NCBI GenBank assembly: GCA_028583405.1
Contig: CM053249.1
Span: 39,343,759 to 39,407,758, forward strand
DNA: 64,000 nucleotides
Direction: 5' to 3'
DNA from: Pogonophryne albipinna
Lineage: Eukaryota; Chordata; Actinopteri; Perciformes; Artedidraconidae
Positions 21,193 to 33,144 of this stretch are shown here, one piece after another. A program made the position numbers and the translations under genes. Every line of letters begins with the position of its first letter. Position 1 is the first letter of the stretch. The notes below the pieces were generated by a model. The model saw only the letters and a program-made list of their open reading frames with translations, did not search any database and had not been told where the DNA came from.

Positions 21193-24100
21193 ACACACCT
21201 AAAAGGTGTGTATAATACTGAAATCAATGAGTTCTTCATCTGAACTTTGCATAGTACACAACTCATATCAAAAACATACAATCAAAATGGAATGGTTCAA
21301 ATAGCCTCAACTTTACAAAAAATACTTTGACTGTGCTTAAACATAAAAGTTTTCCCTTGTGCATAACTTCTAGTGTTAACATTCAATATCATTCTTCAAA
21401 ATAGCAGCAATGGCTTGGTATCAGAACATTTCTTCCTCCCTCCTTTCACAGAAACCGTTCTCATACCACGCTCAGTGTTAAGGCACTTGTTTTTACAAAG
21501 TGAAAAGAAACAAACCATTTTAAAATAGCAATGATTTATAAAACATGAGATCTACCATATTAGAATAGTATAAAATAATAAAGAATAAAATAAACTATAT
21601 AATAGGAATAGTGTAAAGTAAATTGAATTCACTCCATTTTAGCATTTTAGTTTGCTCACTTCTTCACATGATTTCATAATTTAAAATATCACATCAGCTG
21701 GACATTCATTGAATAATCTCATCTTTGAACATCCATATCATTTAAACTATCTCATCATTTTCATCAATATCTGTATACGGGGGTGGGTCGTCTTGTTCTG
21801 CTAGCATTTGTAACTGTCTCCTCATGAGAAATGTACCCTCCCTCCTTTCATACCATTTAAGGTATGAAAGTAATATGTTCTCTAGAAGAGGCCGTCGTGC
21901 TCAATCGGTACGTTAGGACATGGAATTAATGCAACATCTAGGCCTCTCCTGGGCCCCCTATGTTATCCTTGTACACTGTGGAGCCTAAACTCCCCCTGGG
22001 ACTGGTCTCTTAGCCCTACTGGCTTTGGGGTGTTTCGCCATGTTGATTAACTACATAAAAAAAACATCACTGGCTGTGCTAGTGCACAGGTCCCAGTCCA
22101 ATCCTGTGACAAGACTGAATACGAGGTTTTAGTTCCACGATACCACCAAACATCTACTCTAGGATACGGCATTCTAGACTGTCATTTCTGGGAGAAGATT
22201 TTGGTCAGTTACAACAGTTGTAGAATTTCATCACTTAAAAGTTCCTACTTGGTGGCTTTGGGGGGTCTGTTCTAATGCAGTGATAAAGTCCCTGAAATGG
22301 TGTGAAAACCGGTGGAATATCAATAACTCATTATACTAATTTATCTTCAATTTTGGTCTCCTTGAAGAACCATGCTAACTCCTTTTACAGTGTGTGGAAA
22401 CTTGGGTGCCCGAGCATGTGATAATTAGTTCATTTCAGGAATTTTCACTCATGGCAGATATGTTTCTCCTTTTAAATAACATCTCTAAATGTCAGGTCAT
22501 CTGGCTAAATGGATGAGCATTAGGAGGTGGTGGCACTTGTCTTTTAAAACTCATACTCTGGTGCTGTGCGCTCCCTCTGAAGCTGCAAGTAAGATTTAAA
22601 ACATCTGCAGGGTGGGTTGAGCGACCCCTTCTCCCTGAAAGATATTTGTTGTCAAAAATATGTACCATTAAAATGAGTGATCCAAGGCCCCGCACGTATT
22701 ACTCCCAATTATACTAGTTTTTTTTAATTAAAATTTGCAATCGCTCTTTGCCTAGTTTCTTTTTAAAACTCTACATCTTGGACGACAAACAAATGTTGTT
22801 TCCACCTTAACAGTTCTCCTATGGTAATATCCATGCTACAATGGTGAAATCAATACTCTAGATTGGAATACTTTCTTTGGCTTGGTTCTAGCTCTACCTT
22901 TAACATTTTCCATTCAAATAAAGATTTGTCTGCTTTTATAGAGTGGTTATTAAAACTATCCCTTTAAACTGTAGATCTATATTGTAACAAATTAAATCTT
23001 CCCCAAATTCTCACATGAATAAGAATCTCTTAAAGAATAATTTGTTTATATGATGAAAATATTGAATACTATGTTCTACCCTCAGTGTGTTTATGTGTAA
23101 ACTCACTCACTCCTGTGTTCCTTCTCTCCCCTCTGATTGTCAAGCCACGACCCCCTCACGTTCTGCTGGCCCATGCCAACTCCTCTGGTTCTGTCCTCTC
23201 CTCCGTCCTGTTTTCTCCTCAGTCCATCCGCTCTTGGATCCTTCCGCTGTAACTCTTTCCAGTGGCCCAACTGCTTTGCATTTCATCTCCTCCTTTTCAG
23301 TCTCTACGCTGTTGCATGGAGGGCGTATTCCGCTCTCATGTCCCACACTCTGCTCTTGTGCCAAATCTCGTGGCTCAGTTTGGAACTTCATGTCCTGTAC
23401 TGGGACCGATGAGAGTTTGCCTCTTTGTCAGAATGCTGGTTTGGTTCTCGATGCCTCAGGTGGAGATGGTTCTGGATGCCTCAGGTGGAGATGGTTCTGG
23501 ATGCCTCAGGTGGAGATGGTTCAGCTCGGGTTCTCTGTCTGTTCGATGGAGGAGGAGGAGTCTCCTGTGGTGAGGTCATTTGTCTGAAGATGGGGTCGTA
23601 GCAGTCTGACAGGCAGAGAGAGAGAGAGAGAGATCTCGGGACGCATTACCTATAGTTAATTCTAACACACTGAGGTAAAATAAATCCAACCCTTTCCACT
23701 CTATTTTCCCAATCTTACTATCTGTCTTAGATGTTAAATGTCATCTAAACCCAATTAATGTCTACTAATGGTTTTACCATATCCCTAAACATTGCTTTCA
23801 CCCACTGTAACATGGCTACTCCAAATAACTCTTTCTGGAAACCATCTTCTTCCATAAATTGGAATACCCACATGTTTCAAGCACCACATATTTCACACAC
23901 TATAAAAGAACGTCCCCATATTTTCTCCCTCACTTTAAATCTCACTGTTATTTAGAACATAAGTAACTTCTGTGACTGGACATATCTGCAATGTCGCCAC
24001 AATCTGCTGGGGAATTTTGTTCATAGAGTTTGTACGTACAAAGCTGTACTTGTGAGTTAGTAGCCTTTTTCTACTGTAATCATTTTCAATAATTGTGCTC

Positions 24101-24224
24101 AGGTCACCGGTTGGTTGTCCATAAACTTAACAGGGGGTGTTTCTGGTACAGACTAAAACATGGATCCAGTGTATTTGGAGATTCCCCTAATCTGTAAATC
24201 CCCATCACTGATTATCCCGATCAC
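21193..24224. other. decayed ERV 3' internal region
   Basis: The region where env should lie on the minus strand. Only short broken frames exist. A plus-strand frame of 166 codons (23087-23587) has skewed Ser/Leu/Pro composition and overlaps a 25-bp tandem repeat; I do not treat it as a gene. Confidence 0.5.
23451..23525 (+). repeat. 25-bp tandem repeat, 3 copies
   Basis: Three head-to-tail units of ATGCCTCAGGTGGAGATGGT plus TCTGG, the third with its last bases changed. Confidence 0.9.
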
Positions 24225-24581
24225 TTAAACCCATCTCATCATTTGATACAAGAACTGCATATATGGGGGGTGAATCATCTTGATTGTAACCGCCTCACCT
24301 TTGGGAACGAGTATCTCTAACTCCTCCTCTTGTTGCTCAGCTGATCTTTTGGCTCTGGGGATAAGTGAAAGTCTCTGAAACACAGCTGGAGTTTTGTTAG
24401 TGATGTGGGCATTCTCTATGAGTGGACTAATGGATCCATGTCTTACTTGATATTGTACTCCCCATCCAACCAGAAAGGTGCCAAGTGTAATGAGCACAAT
24501 CAACAATGCTATTCTGACTCTTATCCCTAGGGGACCCCACAATTGCTTTGGCTTTGTTCTTGACATCTCTATTTTCTCCAT
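24225..24581 (-). pseudogene. ERV env-like N-terminal membrane protein
   Basis: 118 codons. Residues about 22-40 form one hydrophobic helix (IALLIVLITLGTFLVGWG) after a basic N-terminus, and there is a basic site RAKR near 76-79. The position, after the integrase tail and before the 3' LTR, is that of env. It may be an env leader or a small accessory membrane protein. The downstream surface and transmembrane regions were not recognised. Confidence 0.4.
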
Positions 24582-24799
24582 GGTTGTGTCAGTTACAGAA
24601 TTTAAATAATGAGTACTATAATAACGTATACAAAAATTGGACTCTTTTTCAGATGTAAAGCAAAAAATAGGTTTTCACTTTAGTGTACAATCTATAAAAA
24701 TCTATAGACAATTCGTCTTTTGAGCTGTTTCTATCTTTATCTTATTTCTATTTATTGTTTTGTTCCAGCTCTGCCAAATCAGTCCTAACTCCCAATAAT

Positions 24800-25030
24800 G
24801 TTCTGGAAGTTGCCAGTGAAGGGTGACAATGTGTGAGGTGGTGTCAATTTGCTCCTTTGTCTTTACCTTTAAACCGGAGCGCGTGTGAAGTTCGTTACAA
24901 CTTCTCACTGTTCCGTCCACCGGGATCAGCTCACTGTCTTTTGTGAACTTTCACCCTCACCCAATCACCTGGCCGAACAGGAGTCTCTTCTGGTGTTTCT
25001 GTAGCTTTCCTAGCCTGTGTAGACAAAACT
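24800..25030 (-). pseudogene. pol: ERV integrase C-terminal remnant
   Basis: The minus strand reads PVRPGDWVRVKVHKR, then a stop, and in another frame a segment ending HHLTHCHP. These two pieces mark the C-terminal integrase domain of gamma/epsilon-type pol. Between here and gag (25030-26458) I find no RT, RNase H or integrase catalytic motif, so most of pol is deleted or decayed. Confidence 0.6.
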
Positions 25031-26458
25031 TGGATAATATTACTCAGAGTTCTGACATATTCATTACTTTTATTCGTCTAATATCTAAAACTGGACCACT
25101 CCCTCCTTGGAGAAGGCCCAAGCTTTGGCATACCTTTTGTCGTTATGAGACCTATTGTTAACTACATGTTATTATTTATGAACTACAACGTCACTGAAAT
25201 CAACATATCTGTATAATCATGACACTCCCTCCTTTGAGCATAACATGCTCAATTAATATTGCAATGATTACCCTATTCTGAACAGGACATGTAAAACCCC
25301 TAACGTTGCATTAAATAAATACAACTTCTCCGTGTACCCATAAGGCGTACAAAAAATATCGTGTGATGTATGGTTTTCTGCTGGTATAAAAACATTTAAA
25401 CTAAAATCTGCCATTAGCACAAAAAATTGTTTACTTGTTTCAATAATGGCTTTTGTCCTGGTATTATGCATCATTGTTGCTGCGAAAAACAATACCCCTG
25501 GTGTCGCTAATGCGTCTCAATAATTCTAGGATTAGAGGATTGGTTGATACTGCTGAACAAAGATATGATAAAATAATATTTCTCTAAACTAGAGGGAAAA
25601 TACGAACTATTCTCACAGAGGGTGACATGCATGGAGGGCTGGTGCCCCTCACTCAAAATGAGATATTGCCTTACGCACTACATTATAAATCAGTAAAGTT
25701 ACTCAAGAATAAATAAATAAAAACTGATTCTTGAAACTGTTGTAAAAACCCTACAACTTCTTCATCCAAGCTCTCAATCAGTGTTATGTTATTTAATCTG
25801 CAGCTCATTGCCTTAAAACAGATACTTCAGACTGATTATAACATTTTGTTTATGAGAAAAATGTAATCTGACTCCATAAATCACATAATTGTTTGACTAA
25901 AAAACTACACTTCCACTAACAGGAAATGAAGTTCCCCTTTAAACACAGCCCCGGTCTTCTGACGGGGTCTATCTATGTACTGGCTGGAAAATGTTGTGCC
26001 AGTCTATGTCGCTCCGTCACTGTTCTCCCTCTAACAGTCACTCTCTAGTTCTGCTGGGTTCTTGTTGACTTCTTCACTGGTTTGAGACAAGCGACCCTAT
26101 CGGACACCTCCCTTTGTAGCCAGACTTCACCACAGCAGAATCGAGTTTCTGTTTTCAGGTCTCAACAGCTCCACGTCAGGTGTATCGCCGCCCCTTGAAC
26201 TGCAGTCGGTGTAAACAGGAGGACTTTGTAAGGATCCTCCGTCTTGGGCGAGTACTAGGTTTCCGTCTTCATATTTTTAGTGGAAACCCGTCGTCTTGAC
26301 CTCACTAGCTGTGTGGACACAATAGTTTTCTGTGTAGGGGAACAACATCACTCGTAATCTCTTTCCTTCTCATAATTACGAAAATAGTCTGCTAAATGTT
26401 CTATTCTGTGGATGCTTTATGTGTAAATGCAATATGCTACTCTCGATTTTGTTTTACA
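25031..26458. other. decayed ERV pol region
   Basis: Expected site of protease, RT, RNase H and integrase core on the minus strand. I see no YVDD-type motif or DDE spacing. Whether it is a deletion or heavy decay cannot be told by eye. Confidence 0.45.
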
Positions 26459-27073
26459 TTAAACCTCTCCCTCCTGTGGTGACAGATATGGCTCAATGTA
26501 GCTGGATTTCAAAATACCCTTGTGCTGAAGATGCATCACCTGGTGGTCTGGCCCTCTGAGCTTCCTCATTGTTGTGGTTGATACCAGGCTGTCAGTGGCA
26601 TTTGGGTCATGTTTGGCGATGCTGTTCGTCTTTGACATCCCTGGGACCCCCTGCCTCATCATTGAAACCTCCCTTGGGTTAATGCATGGAGGGCCGTTGT
26701 TTGGTGCATGTGGTGGGTATTTCATTTGTTGTTGTGGACAATCTCTAGCCCAATGGCCCATTTGGCTGCAATGGTAACATCCCTCAAACCGCAAACGTCT
26801 TCTGCCTGTGCCTCCTTGGAAACCTCCTGGTTGTTGGTTCTGCTTCTGATTCTCTGGCACTATCTGAGATTTAACTGTTTGAGATGTCTGCCCTGCATTC
26901 TCTGGTTCTTCCTGAGCTTGAATTGTTGGAGGTGTCTGCCCTGCCTTCTCTGGAAGTTTCCCCTCCCTTCTCCTTGTCTTGTTCCTACAAGCTACGGTGT
27001 CTTTTGTTTTTTCTGCTATGTCTTCCCTCACTGGCAGGTCTGCTACTCGGACCACATTTATGCTGTGTGCCAA
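26459..27073 (-). pseudogene. gag: ERV gag, C-terminal part with CCHC zinc knuckle
   Basis: 204 codons. After a Gln/Pro-rich linker there is one zinc knuckle, Cys99-X2-Cys102-X4-His107-X4-Cys112, with an aromatic and basic surround (CYHCSQMGHWARDC). A single knuckle of this spacing is usual for gammaretrovirus-like nucleocapsids. Matrix and most of capsid are not recognisable upstream, where a MITE has inserted. Past the knuckle the sequence is Pro-rich and not obviously protease. Confidence 0.8.
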
Positions 27074-27146
27074 TAGGCTGGCATATTCCAGATGGAGTAT
27101 CAGACTTGTAACTCTTATAAATCTTTCTTCAGCTTCCCTCCATATC

Positions 27147-27226
27147 AGTGACGTGCGGTGAGGTTCATGGCTGGTGAGGCACTGACTCTTTCAGAGTCAG
27201 ATTTACAAATATTATATATTTTGACC
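27147..27226 (+). repeat. hAT-like terminus fragment in ERV leader
   Basis: CAGTGACGTGCGGTGAGGTT resembles a hAT terminus widespread in fish. Only about 80 bp remain before the TTAA MITE begins. Confidence 0.4.
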
Positions 27227-27230
27227 TTAA

Positions 27231-27573
27231 AGGTGGCGGGGTAGGTAATTTTGGAGAAACCAGCTCGAGTGCGCTAGAATTTGAAAATACAAAGCCCCTC
27301 CTCCAACACACACGAACGCGCACATGACCAATGAGGGCATGAGATAAATTTGTGCACAGATGGAAGGCTGACAGGCAGGTTATTTTAGCCGGGCCGGCTA
27401 AAATGAGTGGTCGTGCTTTTTACAGTACTACTGCTTCCACAGATGAAATGTTTTTATGTATTTTTTGTCAAAGCACTTAAGATATTCATTGCTATCGGGA
27501 TGTTAAGAGCATTCCATGGAATATAACAAAAAGTGTATCTCGAACCGGTTCCTCAAACTTACCTACCCCACCT
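27231..27573. repeat. TTAA-flanked MITE, copy 1 (inside ERV)
   Basis: Ends AGGTGGCGGGGTAGG and CCTACCCCACCT are inverted repeats. TTAA flanks the left and TTCA (one change) the right. Its centre holds a palindrome ATTTTAGCCGG-G-CCGGCTAAAAT (27384-27406). It matches 38366-38738 throughout. A TTAA target fits piggyBac or Kolobok. Confidence 0.8.
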
Positions 27574-28697
27574 TTCACAAAATGGCGACTGCCGTGTAGC
27601 TTATTTTCAACATGAGAGCAAGACAAGATGGCAACTGATTTTCCAACCTTTAACCTGAAGAACAAAGGGATTTGAAAACATACCTCGTCTCTCTCACAGG
27701 GGAGTTGAAATAATGGCGGGGTGATCTTTAGTCTAGAAAATTCAATACAAAACAACACTGTAGTTTAAAATAACATTTCTATCTAGTTTACTATGAAAAA
27801 TGGGCTTTATCTTATTGATATCATCACTTAAAGTTAGGAACCCTTATGCATAAGCTATAAACCTATCTGCGTAATATTTGACTTTATAGTCCACTATTGG
27901 TCAACTGCTGCCATTTAGACACGTTAGGTGGGAGTAATATGGAAACCTATCGGCGACTATTAAATGACAATCGTCAATTTAACGTAATGCTGCTGAAACC
28001 CCAAATACCGTATTCCACCCGCAATATCTTGGTTGAAAATAGAACAGTTATGACCACTGATAAAGGCTCACACCTTAATCAAGCCTTTTCCTCGAAAAGG
28101 ACTTTTTAAAAACATTTCTCAACTGTTTTCGACTAGCACTGTCTTCAGTTACTCAACCCTAAGTTGATTCGCTATGCCTTGTTGGTTTTCAATTACTCGG
28201 TGCTTAACCAATTCGCTATGTCCCATAGATCTTAACAAAAATCGTTAAATGGACTTAGATATCCTTACGTCATAGGCTAACTAACTACTAACGTAACAAG
28301 AGACACCTACATGAAAACACAACAAGACACCTACCCGAAGTACAATGACCACACACCTTTATATTTAAAATACAACACACACACAAATGAATAGCATGCA
28401 GGGTTAAATAGAAGAACAAAAGAAAGTGTGAACTCACCCTGCTTGCGACAGAGCAGCGCCATGAGGTATAGGATGCTTATATTTATCAAATTTGGTTGTT
28501 TTAACATTAAATGCACAGCTATTTTCAGGATCCGCTGGCCTCCGTCAAACACAAACCTATTTTGTCCTGCATAAACTATGAAGAATTCGATATAACAGGC
28601 TTCTTCTTACCGAGTTGATACAGCTCGTTGTGTGTCTGAACGGATGCCGCGTCTCCGGAAAACAGCTGGTTGTTAGTCTCTCCCGGTTCAACGAGAA

Positions 28698-28715
28698 TCA
28701 CGTCAGCTGCTCCCA
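28698..28715 (-). promoter_or_regulatory. probable ERV primer-binding site
   Basis: Two bases after the 5' LTR the minus strand reads TGGGAGCAGCTGACGTGA. Primer sites begin TGG because tRNAs end CCA. I cannot name the tRNA. Confidence 0.5.
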
Positions 28716-28717
28716 AT

Positions 28718-29271
28718 TGTTATCTATGTTGGTTATTCTCGCGTCCAGGAGAGAAGCTTTAAAAGGAGACTAAATGGAGTCTCTGAGATGGTTTCAAATT
28801 GGTACTTTAATTAAAAATAAAGGCGCGGTAATGTTACAAACAGGATATTGTTCAGTCAGGAGAGAAAGGCTGCAGCTTCCTCTCCCTGTGCTGGCCGTGC
28901 AGAAGAGACCTCACAAGCCTTCGTCTTTCCCGCTTGCTGGCTGTTCGCTCCTCCTCTCTGTGAGCTGTAGTGACGTAGGGGACTTCCCCCCTCGTTCGTG
29001 TCCGATATCGCATTAAACAGAGGATTTCGACATTTTACATTCATTGCTTACTTCCACATGCCTTTTCTCCTCCTTATCTCTTTCATAACTTTATATGTTA
29101 GCCACTTTAATGATACTAATGGACGGTAGTCTCGGATGTCGTCATGAAGGATTTTCAGAATAAAAGCTTGGTATTGAGAACTTCCGTTTTTTTCCAGAAT
29201 AAAACAGCATTTAAACTGACGGTATGTTTAAGGTACATTATGCTATAAAACATTGATTTTAATTTCTAACA
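28718..29271 (-). repeat. ERV 5' LTR
   Basis: 554 bp, same termini as the 3' LTR. Because the provirus is on the minus strand, this high-coordinate copy is the 5' LTR. Confidence 0.9.
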
Positions 29272-29959
29272 CTACCCAGGACAACATGCAGTTAATGCCA
29301 GTCAGGCAGAGGAAGTGATGGAATTCAAGGGAGAGGAGTTAAGAGTTGGCAGGTCTCCCATCATTGACTCTGCTCAGTTCATCCGAGCAGTGGCAGACAA
29401 TATGAAAGAAAGACTCTTCACAACCACAGCAAACAGAGCACAGGCAAGTGTTGCAGCCAACCGAAAAGAGGCTTATAACAGTCTTATCAATCAAATGGCA
29501 GTCCTCAACCCTGACAACTGGGACCATGACAATCCTCGATTTGGAGATAATGAGGTGAGGGCTTTGTGTGATGTCCAACATGTGAACCAACAAGAGGCCC
29601 ATCTTGGATTCACAGAATACAAGGCCAGTGGAGGAAGAAACATTCCCAACAAAATGAAGAAGTTGCTCATGGCAGTGGACACACTGTCTCCAAGCAATGC
29701 TGACTGTGAACGGGGGTTCAGCACAATGAACAACGTCATAACTGAGTATAGGAGCAAACTTACAACAAAAAATGCAGCAAATCTCCTCTTCATCAGCTCT
29801 GTGGGACCACCATGCAGACAGTGGGATCCACTGCCTTATGTGAAGACCTGGCTGGGCAAAGGAAGAAGAGCAGCCCACTCAACAAGCTGCATGGCTCGCC
29901 GGTACACAGAAGAGGAGAGCTACTTCAGCCCTCTGTGGAAAATGTGGAAAAGTGTGTAG
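29272..29959 (+). pseudogene. hAT2 transposase, C-terminal dimerisation domain
   Basis: Directly after the CTAC duplication the frame continues PGQHAVNASQAEEV. Further on lies the hAT C-terminal dimerisation domain: KLLMAVDTLSPSNADCERGF, STMNNVITEYRSKLTTKNAA and LLFISSVGPP, ending WKMWKSV with a stop at 29957-29959. The phase matches the block ending at 20603 exactly. The apparent Met start at 29315 is internal. Confidence 0.88.
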
Positions 29960-30005
29960 TTTACCTCCCTCAACATGCCTTGCTAATGGTCTGTTAAGTT
30001 TTGAC

Positions 30006-31386
30006 CAGTGGCGGCTGGTGGAAAATATTTTTGGTGGGGCTGTTGATATAGTGAGTAAAACATTTTTTTTTGGGAGAAATGACCCCTTAAATTAGGACTT
30101 CTGGTGATGTAATGGCGCATTTCCAATGCAGCGTGGAGCTCGCTTTAATGCTGCGTTCAGACCGGACGCGATGCGAATATTCGCTACGCTCTAAATGCTC
30201 CTACCGCATCGCTCTAGTCGCTCGAGTTTCACCGCGGCTGCCAGCTGTGTTTACTCTCATCATTCAAACAAGACGCACTGGCTCGGGAGCTACAACTACA
30301 ACAAGATGAACATATTTTACCGTGATTAAATTGTAATACACGTTTCAAAATGATGCCGAAGTAACAACATACTGATACCGGTTAGTAAAAACCATGAATT
30401 AATGCTTTGACAAGTCTGCAGACAGACGGCAGGCGAAAAACCTTTTAGAATGCTTGTTTTCTGAATGGAACTTGGCTAAGCTAACGTTATATATGCTCCG
30501 ACCGTCCACACTTACAACAACGGCCTATACAGACATAAATAAACCAGCGACTGTATTCTCCATGACACAGACAGTCTGTGGTTTGTACTTGTTTAACTTT
30601 TGTCTAGTTTCTGAACAGATCGTATCTGTCCCCGGCTGTTTGAAGAGCAAGCATGGGAAACAAAAGATAGCATTTACCTGTTTGCATCCAGCTAGCCATG
30701 CCTTTCTGGTGTACCAGCTGCGTGAGAAGCCTCGTTGATACGTTTTGTCTTTTTCACGAGCTTGCTGTGATATATACAAATCGGGTTGGTCCGGTCCAAG
30801 GTCTTTAAGTATCAATTTATCTCCCAAACTTCTCCTTTCGAAAGGATTGGAGAGTAGCTCTTGCACGGAATTGGGTGCGGACTGAGGTCCGGCGACTCCA
30901 CCTGCACACCATTCTCATCCAAATACTGAGTCCCCTTGGTCACTCACGAGTCTAGAAAACAACTCACGTCAACGCACGTAAGCAACGTGAGCGCCCTCGT
31001 GACCAAAATATTTGACGGCGCTGATTGGCTGAAATTATGTTTCGGCGGCACAGTTTACTATTGAGACTTTTGCAACGTGCTGGTTGCTGCTGTTTGGCTC
31101 GGGGGCTCCGCCCGGTAATGATAAACTGATGCCATGGGCAAGGCCAGGCAGGAAACATGTGACTTATCAGTAACTTTAGACATCGTAACACAATTTTAAA
31201 CGAGATTTTATTGTAGATTATACATTTTACTGATACCAATTGTATGATATTTACCTTGTTGATTAAAAATAAAAATATATAATATATATATTTTTTAAAT
31301 ATTTTGTTTTTAAATATTTTTTAATATATTTTTTTGTATGTGGGAAGAGGTGGGGCGGCGCCCCTAGCGCCCGCCGGCCGCCACTG
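30006..31386 (-). mobile_element. hAT3, partly deleted, in hAT2 3' UTR
   Basis: 1381 bp with an 8-bp duplication GTTTTGAC (29998-30005 and 31387-31394) and matching termini CAGTGGCGGCTGG / CCGGCCGCCACTG. A transposase N-terminal fragment is on the minus strand. Inside are a GCGTTCAGACCGGACGC word typical of fish MITEs (near 30150) and an AT-rich stretch (31270-31335). Confidence 0.88.
30525..30866 (-). pseudogene. hAT3 transposase N-terminal fragment (TTF-type finger)
   Basis: 113 codons including DLGPDQPDLYISQQAREKDK, FSRSWYTRKAWLAGC and AIFCFPCLLF, the TTF-type zinc-finger domain found at the N-terminus of many hAT transposases and in ZMYM-like proteins. The catalytic and dimerisation domains are absent. 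The Met start is in frame with the fragment but the ends are ragged. Confidence 0.7.
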
Positions 31387-32353
31387 GTTTTGACACAAGT
31401 TGTATGCACAATTGAAAATAAATAATTGACTATAAATATTGTCAAGTGTTTCTAATTTCTACCCCATAAAGGCATTAAAAATGTGAAGTTTGTGTTCAGG
31501 GATGCATGAAGCTGGGGGCGGGAGGAGAACAATATGAACCAATGAAGGTCGGGGTAGCATTCTAGTACCTGCAAGAAATTCAAACCACTTTCACCCCTGG
31601 TGCTATATCTGAAGTGTCATTCATGAAACTATTAATATTCCACACCCATCTGACCGGAGGAAACTTGGCTAACTGACGATACGAAAAAAAAAAAAGTTTT
31701 TCGAAAAAGAAGTCTCACAAGAAGCCTCTAAATGAGCCCATGGCAAAAACGGGCAATTGCTATTTCTGCTCATAACTCACAAAAACGATCATTTATAATT
31801 CATACTTTCTGCACAAACAACACATTTTCTGAAAGCTGAGATTCCACAGATTCCATGGGTATACACCCCATCACTACAGGCACAACATTAGCCGAGCTAG
31901 CAGCCAGAACATAGCAAGTAAACAATATCAGTTTTCAAATCCATGACAATAATTAGGTCTTACCTTGGCTGTTTTGTGATCAAAAGTTGTGTTCAAAGGA
32001 ATAAAAACGCTGCTCAAGGTTGATCCAATGTCTCTTGTCACTTTAAAATGATTACTGATAATCAATCCTTTCATTCACGGCAGAAGAGTAGGTCCAACGA
32101 TTAACAGTCCGGGGCTTCAGCTGCGGGAGATGCAGTTTACGCATAGCTCCCCCTCCGCAGGCGTAACGTATTTACGTATTTTGAAACTGCCACTCGATTC
32201 GATTGGCTCTAACGATTCAAAAAAGGTGTCAATCACCCAAATCGACCAATGGGTTCCAGAGATAGGATCTTGCGTAAGTATAAGTAAAGGCAGTATAGCT
32301 GGTTTACGCACACGCCCACTCTTTTTACGCAGCATAGTATAGCATAGCATAGC

Positions 32354-32580
32354 ATGTCCCGCGACGACAGGAGAGCAGAGAACGGCAGATCGATCAGCGA
32401 AACAGCAGGATTTGTTTTCTTTGTCTTCATTGTAACAATGGCAGTCAGAAAGAAGACTTCTTTGTCCGTCGAGGAGGCATTGGACATCGTATTTCAGGAC
32501 TCTCCGTCGGAAGATAGTGATCTCATCACGCATAAAGGGGACAGTAATGACTCTGATTATGAACCTCCGTCACCGGAAAG
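32354..32580 (+). pseudogene. piggyBac transposase, first exon
   Basis: Holds MAVRKKTSLSVEEALDIVFQ followed by an acidic Ser/Asp-rich region (SPSEDSDLIT, DSNDSDYEPPSPE), which is the classic N-terminus of piggyBac/PGBD transposases. The frame opens at 32354; the conserved part begins at the second Met, at 32438. A splice donor GGTATG follows at 32580. The catalytic DDD core expected next is not present. Confidence 0.75.
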
Positions 32581-32831
32581 GTATGTAATCTCTCTGTTTG
32601 TATCTATTACTTATTTATTTGGTGTAAGAGTATTCATCTGTTTTTATCTTTTTGTTATTTATTTGGTGTAAGAGTGTATTCATCTATAGTAATTTCACAC
32701 ACGTGACAATAACACGACGGCATCCATCTTGTGATATAATGTTCTTTCACACACTCAACATCAAACAAAGAAGATGGATGCCGTTTCTTGTTGTTGAAAT
32801 AAACAAGACATATACATGTTGAATTTAACAC

Positions 32832-32960
32832 GATATTACATTACATTTCATTTAGCTGACACTTTTATCCAAAGCGACTTACAATTATTACTTATATTAT
32901 ATATATATATATACACATGCATACATAATATGTATATACACAATATACATATATAAATAT
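32832..32960 (+). repeat. fish dispersed repeat word plus TA-rich microsatellite
   Basis: ATTTAGCTGACACTTTTATC and CCAAAGCGACTTACAATT form a sequence scattered widely in fish genomes. It is followed by a (TA)n stretch. It interrupts the piggyBac intron. Confidence 0.5.
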
Positions 32961-33144
32961 ATGACGGACGGAATATTATTAAATATTGAACAGATTTACA
33001 CGGTATACATTTTGAGTGATATAATGTTATTTCACACACTCAAAATTGATGTTCTGCTGTTGTTGTAGAGAAATTATTTCTGATTTGAGTTACATTTTTG
33101 AAAGTACAAGCCAGAGAATTAATCTATTTGTTTTTTCCACATTT

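Larger units (their letters stand above)
20604..29271 (-). mobile_element. endogenous retrovirus (class I / gamma-epsilon-like), defective, in hAT2
   Basis: Paired LTRs and a 4-bp duplication CTAC (20600-20603 and 29272-29275). Orientation is minus: the primer-binding-like site follows the 28718-29271 LTR, the polypurine tract precedes the 20604-21182 LTR, and gag, integrase tail and an env-like ORF follow in that order. Most of pol is missing and the leader carries a MITE, so it is a non-functional relic. The LTRs differ by roughly a dozen substitutions and one ~20-bp indel, so integration is fairly recent. Confidence 0.85.
14178..31599 (+). mobile_element. hAT2 (KIAA1586/ZNF862-like hAT), host of L2, ERV and hAT3
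   Basis: Bounded by an 8-bp duplication GTGCTATA (14170-14177 and 31600-31607). The ends match: CAGTGTTGAAAGTG on the left and, as reverse complement, CAGGGGTGAAAGTG on the right. Removing the L2, ERV and hAT3 leaves about 3.4 kb, normal for an autonomous hAT. The transposase is read on the plus strand in four blocks (below). Its target is 56 bp inside piggyBac copy 1, so it is younger than that element. Confidence 0.88.

Noticed and set aside
23087..23587. 166-codon plus-strand ORF as a gene
   Set aside because: Antisense to the decayed ERV, overlaps a tandem repeat, biased composition, no domain.
20604..29271. ERV on the plus strand
   Set aside because: The zinc-knuckle gag, integrase tail, primer site and purine tract all read on the minus strand.
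15231..29959. A host KIAA1586- or ZNF862-like gene with large introns
   Set aside because: The gaps are complete transposons with TSDs rather than introns, there are no splice sites at 16032, 19967, 20603 or 29272, and the whole is bounded by hAT termini.
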